NCBI RefSeq assembly: GCF_000715075.1
Contig: NC_134087.1
Span: forward strand, 186,031,276 to 186,095,275
Direction of reading: 5' to 3'
Length of the DNA: 64,000 nucleotides
Source of the DNA: Nicotiana tabacum
Lineage: Eukaryota > Streptophyta > Magnoliopsida > Solanales > Solanaceae
Part shown: positions 1 to 10,048 of the stretch, in pieces
How the letters are laid out: each line of letters starts with the position of its first letter
How positions within the stretch are numbered: position 1 is the first letter of the stretch
The notes under the pieces: model-generated
Seen by the model: the letters and a program-made list of their open reading frames with translations, nothing else
What the model was told of the DNA's origin: nothing
The model's database searches: none
Made by a program: the position numbers and the translations under genes

Positions 1-431
1 AATGATAATAGAACAAAATAACTGATAGAAGAGACGTCGGGCCTGCAAATGCCTGCAGGACTACCTCGGAATCTCGATGGACTGAAGGCTAGCTCCCAAG
101 CTACTACTGCTGACCTAGTGCTGCTCTGGTATCTGCACATAAGTGCAGAGTGTAGCATCAGCACAACCGACCCCATGTGCTGGTAAGTGCCTGGCCTAAC
201 CCCGGCGAGGTAGTGACGAGAATAGGACCAGACTCCAGATAAACTTGTGCGATTATATATATATATATACAACGGAAAAGAAATATAGAACTAAACAATT
301 AAAACTAGGGAGGAGAAAACATGCTTTGGGGAATAACAGATAAGGCAGAATCTCAATAAAATTATAAGGAAACCAAAATTTAACTTCTAACAAGGATAAA
401 GAAAATAAAGGCCAATTTCACTTCCAGTTTA

Positions 432-735
432 CATCTTGTTGCAGGCGTGCAGCCCGATCCCATTTCTCATATCTTGTGGTAGGCGTACCACCCGCTCCCA
501 TTTCATTAAATCTCGTGGTATGCATACCACTCGCTCCTATTTCATCTTATCTTGTGGTAGGCGTACCACCCGCTCCCATTTCATCACATCTTGTGGTAGG
601 CGTACCACCCACTCCCATTTCATTAAATCTCGTGGTAGGTGTACTACCCGCTCCCATTTCATCATATCTTGTGGTAGGCCTACCACCCGCTCCTATTTCA
701 TTATATCTTGTGGTAGGCGTACCACCCGCTCCCAG
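432..735. repeat. 39-bp tandem array with internal palindrome
   Basis: About eight consecutive 39-bp units. Most contain GTGGTAGGCGTACCAC, an inverted repeat of GTGGTA and TACCAC around a 4-base loop (for example 554-569). Because 39 is a multiple of three, the array stays open in two frames and yields a 13-residue peptide repeat. That is a by-product of the period, not evidence of a gene. Confidence 0.85.
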
Positions 736-764
736 TTACAAGCCAACAATAATCACAAGGAATT

Positions 765-910
765 CCGACAAGGGAACAAGAGTAATATAACAACTTCTCG
801 GCAAGGGAACAATGATATTTCAACAACATCCTGGCAAGGGAACAATACTATCAAAACAAACATCCCGACAAGGGATCATTAATATCCAACAATCATCCCG
901 GCAAAGGAAA
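765..910. repeat. 33-34 bp degenerate tandem repeat
   Basis: Five units spaced 33-34 bp apart, each with a GGCAAGGGAAC-like core (cores near 769, 802, 835, 869 and 902). It follows directly after the 39-bp array and belongs to the same LTR-like block. Confidence 0.75.
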
Positions 911-1629
911 ACAATGGTGATAATAACATATGAAGCGCAATAAAACCACAACGGAGTCATAACAATTATAATAGAAGACTCACGAGCATGCTTAATACCA
1001 ACGTATAGATACTCGTCACCATGCCTATACGTCGTACTCCACCTTTAGCATGTAGCAATTAAGACACAACTCCTAATCCCTCAAGCTAAGGTTAGACCGA
1101 ACATTTACCTCAATGCCTCGTACATAACTCAAGTTTCAATTATAGCTTTATCCCTTGATTCCTCCGCCAATTCGCTCGTATCTAGCTACAAGTTACTTAA
1201 TTACACCAATAAACGCTAAATGAATCAATTTGAATGCATGAAAATGCGTTTTCCAAAGTTTTACCCAAAAAGTCAAAATTTCCCCCGAGCCCACGTGGTC
1301 AAAACCCGAGGTTCGAACCAAAACCCGATTACCCATTCCCCCATGAGCTCAAATATGTAATTTGTTTTGAAATCGGACCTCAAATCGAGGTCCAAATCCC
1401 CAATTTTTGAAAAACCTAGATTCTACCCAAAACACCCAATTTTCCCCGTGAAAATTATTGATTTGAAGTTGAAATCATGTTAAAAGATGTTAATGATTGA
1501 AGAAAACTAGTTAAAAACGACTTACAATTGATTTGGAGAAAAAAGGTTGTTTGAAAAATCTCCTCTTATGTTTTTGGGGTTTTGAAAAATGAATAATGAC
1601 TGAAAATCCCGTCTATTTATACCATTTTC

Positions 1630-1836
1630 AGACCCCCTGTGCGGACCGCACAAAATGGATTGCGGCCCCACAAGCCTTCCTGAGGGTACTGTGGTCCAGT
1701 GCTCTGTGCGGACTGCACAAAGTCGATTGCGGCCGCACAGCAGCGTCCCTATGCGGACCGCACAAAGTCGACTGTGGCCGCACAGCCCTACACCGCGCAC
1801 CGCACAAGGCCGACCGCGGACCGCATTGGTGGGTTT
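1630..1836. repeat. GC-rich cluster of GCGGACCGC-type palindromes
   Basis: In an AT-rich surround, this 200-bp patch repeats TGCGGACCGCACAAA and GCGGCCGCACAG variants, one of which contains GCGGCCGC (1729-1736). The copies are irregularly spaced and each is nearly self-complementary. Short ORFs cross it on both strands only because the GC-rich patch lacks stops. It is dense in CG and therefore a likely methylation target within the LTR-like block. Confidence 0.7.
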
Positions 1837-2659
1837 AGAGGCCTGCAACTACTGGTTTAAGCCTAAAACATCCCGGAACCTACCCAAAACTCACTCGAGC
1901 CCTCGGAACTCCAAACCAAGTGCACACAAAACCTCAAAAACATCCTATGAACTTATTCATGCAATCAAATCATCAAAATAATATCATGAACATCAAATTA
2001 AATCTCGAGATCAATGAAATTTTCTCAAAACTTCTTTAAACATCAACTTTGCGATTTAAGTCCGAATCACGTCATATGACATCGTTTTTCACCAAATTCC
2101 ACAGAAACGTCTTAAATCATATATAAGACATGTACCGGGCACCGGAACCAAAATACTGGCCCGATACCATCATGTTCTAAGCAAAATTTCATTTCAATTT
2201 TCCTTAAACAATTTCAGAAAATAATTTCCTTTAAAAATTTATTTCTCGGGCTTGGGACCTTGGAATTCGATTCCGGGCATATGCCCAAGTCCCATATTTT
2301 CCTACAGACCCTCCAGGACCGTCAAATTATGGGTATGAGTCCGTTTACCTAAAACGTTGACCAAAGTCAAATTTATTCATTTTACAGTCAAAACTTATCA
2401 TTTTTAACAGATTTTCACATTTAAGCTTTCCGGCTACATGCCCGGACTGCGCACGCAAATCGAGGCTCTGCTAAGGGAGGTTTGTAAATATTTTCACGTA
2501 CGAAAAGTTTATTTCACACTTAGTGATTCTTTTCATGATAATTCTGTTCTTTTCACGTTTATTGTTTCCAAAATTTATGATTTAGATACTGTAGGCAATC
2601 TGATTATTTATCTAGTATGTTAGAAAGCTTTTTCAAAAACGTCACCTTATATAGTATTG

Positions 2660-2998
2660 AATTTTTTACAAATGAACTAAGTAACTTCAGCATCTTCTGC
2701 TGAAGTTTTTGAAAAAGCTTTATGACAAAACTAATGAATCCAGGACAAAAAGAACTTCAGCTTATTTAGTGCTGAAGTTTTTATAAATGAACTAAATAAC
2801 TTCAGCATCTTCTGCTGAAGTTTTTGAAAAAGCTAATAGACAAAACTAATGAATCCAGGATAAAAAAAACTTCAGCTTATTTAGTGCTGAAGTTTTATAA
2901 ATGAACTAAATAACTTCAACATCTTCTGCTGAAGTTTTTGAAAAAGCTTAATGACAAAACTAATGAATCCGGGACAAAAAGACTTCAGCTTATTTAGT
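2660..2998. repeat. 115-bp tandem repeat with ACTTCAGC hairpins
   Basis: Three units of 114-115 bp (equivalent points at 2672, 2787 and 2901). Each unit carries two foldbacks: AACTTCAGCA paired with TGCTGAAGTT around a 5-base loop (2683-2692 with 2698-2707 in the first unit), and a second ACTTCAGC...GCTGAAGT pair. The third unit breaks off and runs straight into the next array. Confidence 0.8.
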
Positions 2999-3235
2999 GC
3001 AATTACAAACAAAAACTTCAGCAAATAAAGAACAAAACTTCAGCTACTATGCTTAAGTTCAACAATTACAAACAAAAACTTCAGCAAATAGAGAACAAAA
3101 CTTCAGCTAATATGCCTAAGTTCAGCAATTACAAACAAAAACTTCAGCAAATAGAGAACAAAACTTCAGCTACTATGCTTAAGTTCAGCAATTACAAACA
3201 AAAACCTCAGCACACTTGGTTCAACAATTTTTACT
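2998..3235. repeat. 63-bp tandem repeat with ACTTCAGC motifs
   Basis: Three and a half 63-bp units, each with two ACTTCAGC motifs in direct orientation. This explains the 21-residue repeat seen in the forward ORF at 3049-3255. It reuses the same 8-bp word as the previous array with different spacing, so the two arrays probably share an origin. The segment after it to about 3410 still carries scattered CTTCAG and GCTGAAG words. Confidence 0.75.
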
Positions 3236-3410
3236 ACTTCAGGCCCGTCTACTAGAATGCTGAAGTTTTGCGTGATTACATTTGCTACTTCAGCCCCGTA
3301 TGCTGAAGTTACGCGAAAAAGTGGGTACACTTGCAATTTTTTTTGCAAAGCAGGCACAAGTTAAAACGTGACCCAAAAAGTGGGTATAGATGCAAATGCC
3401 CCTAAATACA

Positions 3411-4050
3411 ATCATCTTAATGAAATTTTCATGAATGCAATTGTCTCATATTCTATTCGAGATAATCGCAGAATTAACTCTATTTATAACGAGTGAAAAT
3501 GAGACATGATGACCAAATAATGATAAATTATTTATCTGTACATGAATGTTTACACCTAACTAAATATTAATCATAAGAATTAAATACATCAAACAAAAAT
3601 ACATTACTTAACCATAATCAAATGGTAAAACATTTAATTATATGCAAAAGATATGTCTTACATATTTATTGGCGTGCTGTAACATCTAACGTGACCAAAT
3701 AACAGTCTTCGCCTTTTTTTTAAAAAGAAACCATGCCTAAGCCGAAGAACAAGAAAAAATGTAGTTTGTTGAGTGAGAAGTAATTTTGTGGACGTCAGGG
3801 AGGTTGAAGGCTCTGAAAAACATAGCATGTATAGAGGAAATGGTCGTGTGTTATGTTGAGTTGATTCGTCTTTACGAAAATTTGAAGAAGCCATGTGCTT
3901 TGCCCCTATAACATGAAAGCCTCTTTTTCTCGGGAAGTGCACGGTTGACCACTAATAATATATGTATTTATTTTTAAGTCACCGTTTAAAATGTCTTTAG
4001 TCTTTAGCCATTGCTTTAATAAACTTTAGCTGCCCGGACGAAAATATCCT
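3411..4050. other. Intergenic, no gene seen
   Basis: AT-rich sequence with no supported gene. The only longer ORF, on the minus strand at 3658-3942, has no recognisable domain and crosses a T-rich tract; I do not consider it a gene. Confidence 0.6.
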
Positions 4051-4612
4051 TCTACTTATGTCCTTAACTTCAGGACTACATGTCCTTAACTTTTGAACTT
4101 GGAACTCTAAGTTCAGGACTGCATGTCCTTAACTTTTGAACCTGTAACTCTAAGTTCTGGACTTCAGGACTACATGTCCTTAACTTTTGAACTTGGAACT
4201 CTAAGTTCAGGACTTCAAGGCTACGTGTCCTTAACTTTTGAACTTGGAACTCAAACTTCAAGACCAATCGTCCTTAACTTTTGAACTTGTAAGTTAAAGT
4301 TAAGGACCTATTGTCCTTAACTTTTGAACTTGTAACTGTAAGTTAAGGACTGGTTGTCCTTAACTTTTGAACGTGTAACTCATGTAAGTTAAGGACTATA
4401 TGTCCTTAACTTTTGAACTTGGAAATCAAAGTTAAAGGATCTATTGTCCTTAACTTTTGAACTTGTAACTGTAAGATAAGGACTGTCTGTCCTTAACTTT
4501 TGAACTTGTAACTATAAGTTAAGGACTGTCTGTCCTTAACTTTAGAACTTGTAACTGTAAGTTAAGAACTGTCTGTCCTTAACTATTGAACTTAACTTTA
4601 GGACTTCAAGAC
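4050..4612. repeat. 43-51 bp foldback tandem repeat
   Basis: About a dozen degenerate units built on TGTCCTTAACTTTTGAACTTG (starts include 4081, 4124, 4175, 4226, 4269, 4312, 4357 and 4400). Many units also contain the reverse complement, so that AGTTAAGGAC pairs with GTCCTTAACT across a short loop (4298-4307 with 4313-4322). Spacing shifts from about 51 bp in the left half to 43-45 bp in the right half, indicating two subfamilies. Confidence 0.8.
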
Positions 4613-4806
4613 TACATTTCCTTGCTACCAAGTACTTGTATTTCATCTGAAGTGTCTGAAGGAGTTTTCTGTTCAACATTTTGCGAGACTATTTCTATCT
4701 CTGGATCAATATCATAAGGAACTTCTTCGTCACTATCATCATTTGACTCAGAATCCGCAATTTTTGTATTAGCAGCTGTTTTCAAAACCAAAAGCATCGT
4801 TGTCAA
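4612..4806 (-). pseudogene. Acidic ORF fragment of unknown origin
   Basis: A 64-codon minus-strand ORF directly beside the foldback array. The peptide is strongly acidic (the stretch ADSESNDDSDEEVPYDIDPE is visible) and rich in S, D and E, so it reads like the disordered part of a nuclear protein rather than random translation. I recognise no domain, and no matching exon or promoter is evident. It may be a captured gene fragment or chance. Confidence 0.25.
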
Positions 4807-5227
4807 TCATAACAGTAGTGAACAAGCGCAAATTAAAACGAAGTCTTTATGTTTTGAATGCATCAGTGTATTTCCGTTTGGGGAGGAAAGGGTAACACAA
4901 TCTTTTCATATTATTTTTAATAGACTAGTGGCTACTATTGCTAAGCATTAAAAATGTAGGATAAAAAGTAAATACCAGCTTAAACAGTAGCTACCCCACG
5001 CCATTTCTACCTTTTTCTTTCTTTTTGTTTTTTCTTCAAAAAGATGAAACCGTATCTTTTATGATAACAAAGCATTACTAGTATTTTTTTTAATTATTAT
5101 GAAAATAAATGACTAGCAACAGAAGAGAGGTAACTTTTACAAAGAATGAACTGTTACTTAATCCTAAACTTATTATTGTCAAGACATTTTCTCTGACTTG
5201 ATAGAAAATCTTATATTGAAAAACTTT
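4807..5227. other. Intergenic, no gene seen
   Basis: AT-rich sequence without repeats or reading frames that I can support. Confidence 0.6.
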
Positions 5228-5448
5228 GAGCATGTTTGGATTGGATTGTTTTAAGTGCTTTTAAGTTAAAATAACTTTTAAGTCATTTTGTAGTGTTTGA
5301 ATAAAGTAAAAAAGTGCTTTTAAGCACTTGTTTTTAAGCTAAAAATGACAAAAATAAGCCAAAAACAAAAAGTTAGAATTCCTAACTTATGTCTTAAAAG
5401 CTATTTTGGCTTAAAAGTCACTTAAAACAAACTCATCCAACCGGGCTC
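5228..5448. mobile_element. hAT-like MITE, 221 bp
   Basis: The left end GAGCATGTTTGGATTGGATT and the reverse complement of the right end, which begins GAGCCCGGTTGGATGAGTTT, are alike over about 30 bp and both continue into TTGTTTTAAGT. The interior is AT-rich with repeated AAGTGCTTTTAAG words and no ORF. Short non-autonomous elements with GTTTGGAT ends are widespread in solanaceous genomes and are usually assigned to hAT. I could not see a clean 8-bp target duplication (only CTTTG against CTTTA if the ends are trimmed), so the exact ends are uncertain. Confidence 0.6.
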
Positions 5449-6248
5449 TTTATCTTTCATACCGCACAGTTATACCATCCGTACATGGATAATTCAGTTG
5501 GGAGCTAGAGGTAAAAAATTAAGGAATTAAATAATTTCATCTTGAATGTCCCTAACGCTGTAAATTATTGTCGTATTAATTGACTACTAGTATTATTACC
5601 CGCGCGATGCGCGGATACAAACCTATGATTTGAGTTATTTGATTTATGTGCAAATAACTTTAAAATATTAATCTTTCAGATAAAATTTATATATAATCAT
5701 TAAACAAATGTTAATAAAAAATAGAAATTTCTCAAATCTCTTAAAATTACTCATAATTTCTTGTCCATAATGCATTACCCATAACTTAAAATTATCATAG
5801 TCTTGTCCGTTACTTCCATTATAATACATTATAAATAAAAATATGTTTTTTTTCTTGTAGTAAAATGTTTTATTTACTTTTATTCTTTTGATCTATTGTT
5901 CATATTAATTTTTAAATTTATCATATTTTTTATAATACCTATATTCTTATCTTTATAATTAATTAAGATAAAGGCGTTATTTTTATCTTTCAATTTATTT
6001 ATTTTTTAGATTTTATTAATTAAGATAGGGCAGACAATATTTTTACAAAAATATTCACTTTCTTTTCATTCAGATTCAAAAAAAAATTAAATTTAAATTA
6101 AGTATTAGTATTAATATTATCTAAATTGCCAAGTGATTTTATAGTAGTTTGTCACGTGGCTTAACCACAATGCAAATTTTATTCATTATTGTTTAAAATA
6201 CTTTCTCTTCTCAAAATTCAAATAAGTCTTATTCTTCCAAATATTTCT

Positions 6249-6890
6249 ACGTTAAAATTATTTATTTATACATATTTTTCTCTTTTTCTTTTAATTTTTT
6301 AAATTATGTTGTCCATATTAATGTTTAAATTTATCATATTTTTTTATAATACCTATATTTTTATCTTTATAATTAATTAAGATAGAGGCTTTTTTTTAAT
6401 CTTCCAGTGTAATTTTTTTTTAAAATTTTATTAATTAAGATACGTCAGACAATATCTTTACAAAAATATTTACTTTCTTTTCATTGAGATTCGAAAAAAT
6501 ATGTTTTAATTTAAATTAAGTATTAGTATTAATACTATCCTAAATTGCCAAGTGGCTCTATAATAGTTTGTACGTTAAAATTATTTATTTATATATATTT
6601 TTCTCTTTTTATTTTAATTTTTTAAATTATGTTGTCCATATTAATGTTTAAATTTATCATATTTTTTATAATACCTATATTTTTATCTTTATAATTAATT
6701 AAGATAGAGGCGTTTTTTTAATCTTCCAATGTAATTTTTTTTAAAATTTATTAATTAAGATACGTCAGACAATATCTTTACAAAAATATTTACTTTCTTT
6801 TCATTGAGATTCGAAAAAATATGTTTTAATTTAAATTAAGTATTAGTATTAATACTATCCTAAATTGCCAAGTGGCTCTATAATAGTTTG
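6249..6890. repeat. Near-identical 320-bp tandem duplication inside Helitron
   Basis: The block beginning ACGTTAAAATTATTTATTT at 6249 recurs at 6572, and both copies end at CTATAATAGTTTG (6570 and 6890). The copies differ by only a few bases and small indels, so the duplication is recent. A third, more diverged copy of the core lies at about 5880-6140. The GCCAAGTGG...CCACTTGGC motif near the Helitron head also recurs near 6130, 6550 and 6870. Confidence 0.75.
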
Positions 6891-6988
6891 TCACTTGGCT
6901 TAATATAATATATATAAACACTCACACACACACTTTCTCTTTTCAAAAATCAAATAAGTCTTATCCTTCCATATATTTCTACATTGAA

Positions 6989-6991
<3 letters not shown>

Positions 6992-7083
<92 letters not shown>
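6992..7083. repeat. (AT)n microsatellite, about 46 units
   Basis: Uninterrupted AT dinucleotide run inside the Helitron. The Ile-Tyr ORFs on both strands are artefacts of it. Confidence 0.97.
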
Positions 7084-7085
<2 letters not shown>

Positions 7086-7930
7086 TCTTTTCTTTTAATT
7101 TCTTGTAATAATTTATACACACATATATTCTCTTGGAATTTGGTTTATAAATTTTTTGATTTTCCCAGAAGTTAACAATATTACAAAAACTCAATGTCAA
7201 ATTAGGAAAAAGAATGTAGTCTTCAAAAAAAAAAAATCTTTCGATGTTACCCTTTCAAATATATATATATATTTCTTGCAAATAACCCTTTTAAATGCCT
7301 AAAATTAAAGCGACAAAGAAGTTTTAATAGGATTTGCAATATCCCATAACTTTAGGCATTTATTAGTCCAATTAAAAATGAAGATTTTTCAAATCTTCGA
7401 ATGTGATACAAAATTAATACATTATATTTTCTTCTTATCCTTTTAACTTTATCCTAAGTCTTTCCTAAATTATTATTTGTTTTGTCTTACTTTGCTATGT
7501 GTCTTATTCTTAAGACGCTACTTTATTTTATATTTTAACACACTCCAAAGTATAAATAGTCATAAATTGTCTCAATTACGTCTTTTTATATTTTTTATTT
7601 AGTTTCTATTATAGCTTTTCAATTAATTTTTCACCTCCATATTTCCAGGTAATAAAGAAAATCTATGTGTGGATCAATATATAGATACAAAATATAGATA
7701 TAGATGTAGATATCAATATACATATAAATATAAATATAGATATATAAATAAAATTTGTCTAAGATCTATTTAGATTATGTATAAGATTAATTCAACTACT
7801 TCCATTAATTATGTTTCCATCTATAATTTTTAATTATTAATGTTGTCTTAAAATTGCCAAGTGGCTTCATTTTAGCTTGCCACTTGGCTTAACTACAATG
7901 CATACTACTCTCCTTTTAATATAATATAGA

Positions 7931-8507
7931 TGTGAACGTTACTTTATAATTTTCTATTTTCAGAGTTTATATTCTACCAACAAAGACGGCAAAAGTCCAG
8001 AAGTAGAGGTTTCACGCCAGCCCTAACTAGGGTACTAAGCAATGCATTGTGGATCTGAGATTTCGAGAATGAAGACATTTAGATATGAGTTTGTAGCGAA
8101 TAAGCAGAATAAAAATCTTACAAGATTGATAAGAAAATTAAACCAAAAATACATAATACACAAAAAGTGTAAATTTCAAATCTCTCGTCTTAGCGAAATT
8201 TACATCTCATGAAAAAAAACATTAATTAACAAAAGCACATACACTTCGGAATAACCACTATGACTACGCCTCAGATCTACCAATCCTGGGCGCAACAAAA
8301 GGAAATAAAAACACAAAATCAAAAATACAAAGCAGATCTATGTCCTCACTGAACTTGTGTAGGTAGATGTTACTGTACTGTGAGACAGCATGGGACAGAA
8401 TAAGATACTTTTCACCTCCTAGTACAAGAAAAGGATCTAGCTATAACTACTCTTAACCAAAGTTCTGAACAAATTAAACAGTCTTTTTAATAAAGCAGTC
8501 GAGAGAT
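7931..8507. other. 3' flank of the RALF gene
   Basis: Host sequence between the Helitron 5' end and the RALF stop codon. It must contain the 3' untranslated region of the minus-strand RALF transcript. I could not pick out a convincing poly(A) signal. No other gene or repeat is evident. Confidence 0.5.
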
Positions 8508-8903
8508 TCAAGAGTTACTCCTAGCGCAGCGTGTAATTTGACTGCAACCACGACGATAAGGATTAACTCTCTGTTGGGAATGACAATTGTAATAAGACGC
8601 ACCTCGAACATTACAAGGAATATTGTTTCTGGACAATGCTGCATAGCTAATATGGCGATTTTGTCCTCGTAAGACTCGACGACTAATATCGGATTCCATC
8701 ATCATTTCTTCTTCCTCCTTTATACAATTTCCAATAAGGCCATTGCATTTCCTCGTTGAAGCTGCAGTTGCATGGCCGCCATGCATGATCGATAGCGGAT
8801 CGAAGTTTTTGTACAGATTCTTGAAATCATTATATGACGATGAAATTGGATTAATTATCATGGCTAGTGAGAAAAAGAAAAGTATACATAGGCGGAAATT
8901 CAT
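8508..8903 (-). CDS. RALF: RALF-like secreted peptide hormone precursor
   Basis: Complete, intron-free 131-residue precursor of a rapid alkalinization factor. Members of the family are secreted cysteine-rich peptides that bind CrRLK1L receptor kinases with LLG co-receptors or LRX wall proteins and change apoplastic pH and growth (family knowledge). Residues 1-22 form a hydrophobic signal peptide. A propeptide with an acidic run EEEEMMME (63-70) follows, ending in the subtilase S1P site RRVL at 75-78. The mature part has the receptor-binding-type HISY at 84-87 (commonly YISY) and four cysteines at 97, 107, 120 and 126 in the family spacing, with YYNC and NPYRRGC motifs. Length is normal and no break is seen. 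The start is the first ATG after an A-rich leader. An opposite-strand ORF at 8743-9066 is only its shadow. Confidence 0.95.
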   Translation of the reverse strand: MNFRLCILFFFSLAMIINPISSSYNDFKNLYKNFDPLSIMHGGHATAASTRKCNGLIGNCIKEEEEMMMESDISRRVLRGQNRHISYAALSRNNIPCNVRGASYYNCHSQQRVNPYRRGCSQITRCARSNS

Positions 8904-9010
8904 ATTTTTTTTTGTTTTGGAGGGGGGGGGGGGTAGGGTTATGGAAAGAGAAAATGAAGTTGTGTCTCAGGCTATAGGTATATATATTATTGGTTTCTTG
9001 TTACGTGGGG
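8904..9010 (-). promoter_or_regulatory. RALF promoter and leader: TATA box, ACGT motif, C tract
   Basis: Read toward the gene, a CCCCACGTAA element (9001-9010, ACGT core of bZIP-type sites) is followed by a TATATATA box at about 8980-8987. A transcription start near 8950 is therefore likely, giving a leader of about 50 nt. The leader contains twelve consecutive C on the coding strand (8922-8933) and an A-rich tract just before the ATG. The box assignments are by eye and the start site is inferred from distance. Confidence 0.45.
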
Positions 9011-9066
9011 TGGAAAGTGGAAAAAAATGGAAATTATTTAGTGGTAGGATAGGGTTATGGTTTTAG

Positions 9067-9404
9067 ATAATTTTGGTTCATCTCATGTTATACGTGATTT
9101 GAAGTGATTTACGCATAGTAGTACAGTAACGTCTGTTTTGAAATGCCCGGGTCTTGCTCATTATCTTGCTTGGATTCAGGACTTTATATAGCTCATCCAT
9201 TACTTCTATTTTTGGTGTGGCTGATTTGGAGGGGCCGAGGGGGGTGGTCAGTGGTGGAAGGGTAAAAAATAATTCGAACCTAGTGTTTAAGCACAACCAA
9301 ACTAATTACCATGGTTAAGTTATAAATGTATGTACTAATTCACTACGGTACGTGTCATGTATTCATTGAATTGATATAATAAAAGGTTCAGATAAATTTG
9401 TGTC
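9067..9404. other. Upstream flank of RALF
   Basis: No gene seen. A GGTTCGAATT word on the minus strand (9275-9284) resembles a polymerase III B box but has no partner A box. This stretch ends at the target duplication of the retrotransposon TE1. Confidence 0.5.
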
Positions 9405-9409
9405 ATGGT
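9405..9409. repeat. TE1 target-site duplication, ATGGT (left)
   Basis: ATGGT directly precedes the TG of the left LTR. The identical ATGGT at 20818-20822 follows the CA of the right LTR. Confidence 0.93.
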
Positions 9410-9948
9410 TGTATAAGTCCAAATTTGGACGACCACGACCACTAACGAGTACGGCGAGGGACAAGACCGTTATGACGCAACGTCCTTTGGTCGTTGTAAA
9501 GGGTGACGACTGACAGCGGTTAGTAAACACACAATATTTGTAGTAGTGTAGGCATAGTAGGAGACAGTAGGAATATGCTTTTCGAATATTCTTTATGTTA
9601 TACTTTTTAGGGTTCAAGAGGGGATTGTACCTTATAAATAGAGGGAGAAGATTTTGTAAAGGGGGATCGAAAAGTGAATACAGACAAGATAACTTTTGCT
9701 TATTACAGTTCTCGAATCCACACATCATTTTTTATCTTGGCTAATAGCATCCATTGCAATATTTCTCTACATTCGAAGTTATCATATTTATGCTTAATCA
9801 TTTGGTTTCGACATATTAAGAAGCATTATTTACCTTGTTCATCCCTTGCAGCTTTTAATCTAGATTTTATTATGCTTGGCTCAGATTTACCTCTTCATCC
9901 TCATTAATTGATTTAATAAAAAAGGTTTCGATATCTTTTGGTCAAACA
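9410..9948 (+). repeat. TE1 5' LTR
   Basis: Starts TGTATAAGTCC and ends GGTCAAACA. It contains a TATAAATA box at 9633-9640, the probable element promoter. The 3' LTR at 20278-20817 has the same box at 20501-20508. Confidence 0.93.
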
Positions 9949-9951
9949 ATT

Positions 9952-9969
9952 TGGCGCCGTCTGTGGGAA
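9952..9969 (+). promoter_or_regulatory. TE1 primer-binding site, tRNA-Asp type
   Basis: TGGCGCCGTCTGTGGGAA lies three bases after the LTR. The first nine bases match the complement of the plant tRNA-Asp 3' end; the rest agrees only partly. Confidence 0.75.
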
Positions 9970-10048
9970 TTTCTTTAGCTAAGATTTTAGTCTCATCTAG
10001 ACCCTTGAGAGGGATAATCGCCTCTTCCTAGCTCTGCACAGATTAACA

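Larger units (their letters stand above)
1..2480. repeat. LTR-like retrotransposon sequence, truncated
   Basis: Non-coding repeat whose segment order resembles the LTR at 58216-60999: a stretch around 130-230 with a short GTAGCATCAGCAC motif, then a GTAAGT-like and a GACGAG motif, then tandem arrays, then a run of TCAAA- and AAATCG-rich sequence. This is typical of long LTRs of solanaceous Ty3/gypsy elements (family knowledge). The left end is cut by the window, and no terminal TG/CA or target duplication could be found on the right, where similarity fades near 2480. No open reading frame here looks real. Orientation is unknown. Confidence 0.5.
5587..7930 (-). mobile_element. Non-autonomous Helitron, 2.34 kb
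   Basis: Read on the minus strand, the element starts TCTATATTATATTAAAAGG at 7930. It ends with a perfect 6-bp GC stem (CCGCGC-ATC-GCGCGG, 5598-5612), thirteen bases later reaching a terminal CTAG at 5587-5590. The flanks are A before the 5' TC and T after CTAG, as expected for insertion between A and T without target duplication. The 5' terminal word, 3' hairpin and CTAG end are the defining Helitron features (family knowledge). No Rep/helicase coding sequence is visible, so it would depend on a helper. The inside holds a near-identical tandem duplication and an (AT)n run. Confidence 0.8.

Noticed and set aside
432..735. CRISPR-like regular repeats
   Set aside because: Head-to-tail repeats without unique spacers in a plant nuclear sequence.
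436..882. 148-codon ORF with 13-residue repeats
   Set aside because: Product of the 39-bp tandem array; two overlapping frames are open for the same reason.
3658..3942. 94-codon minus-strand ORF
   Set aside because: No recognisable domain, crosses a homopolymer tract, and shows no promoter or homology cue.
6979..7200. Ile-Tyr ORFs on both strands
   Set aside because: Translation of an (AT)n microsatellite.
8743..9066. Forward ORF over the RALF gene
   Set aside because: Antisense shadow of the RALF coding sequence running through its G/C tract; no domain.
9275..9284. tRNA gene suggested by GGTTCGAATT
   Set aside because: B-box word only; no A box or cloverleaf at a fitting distance.
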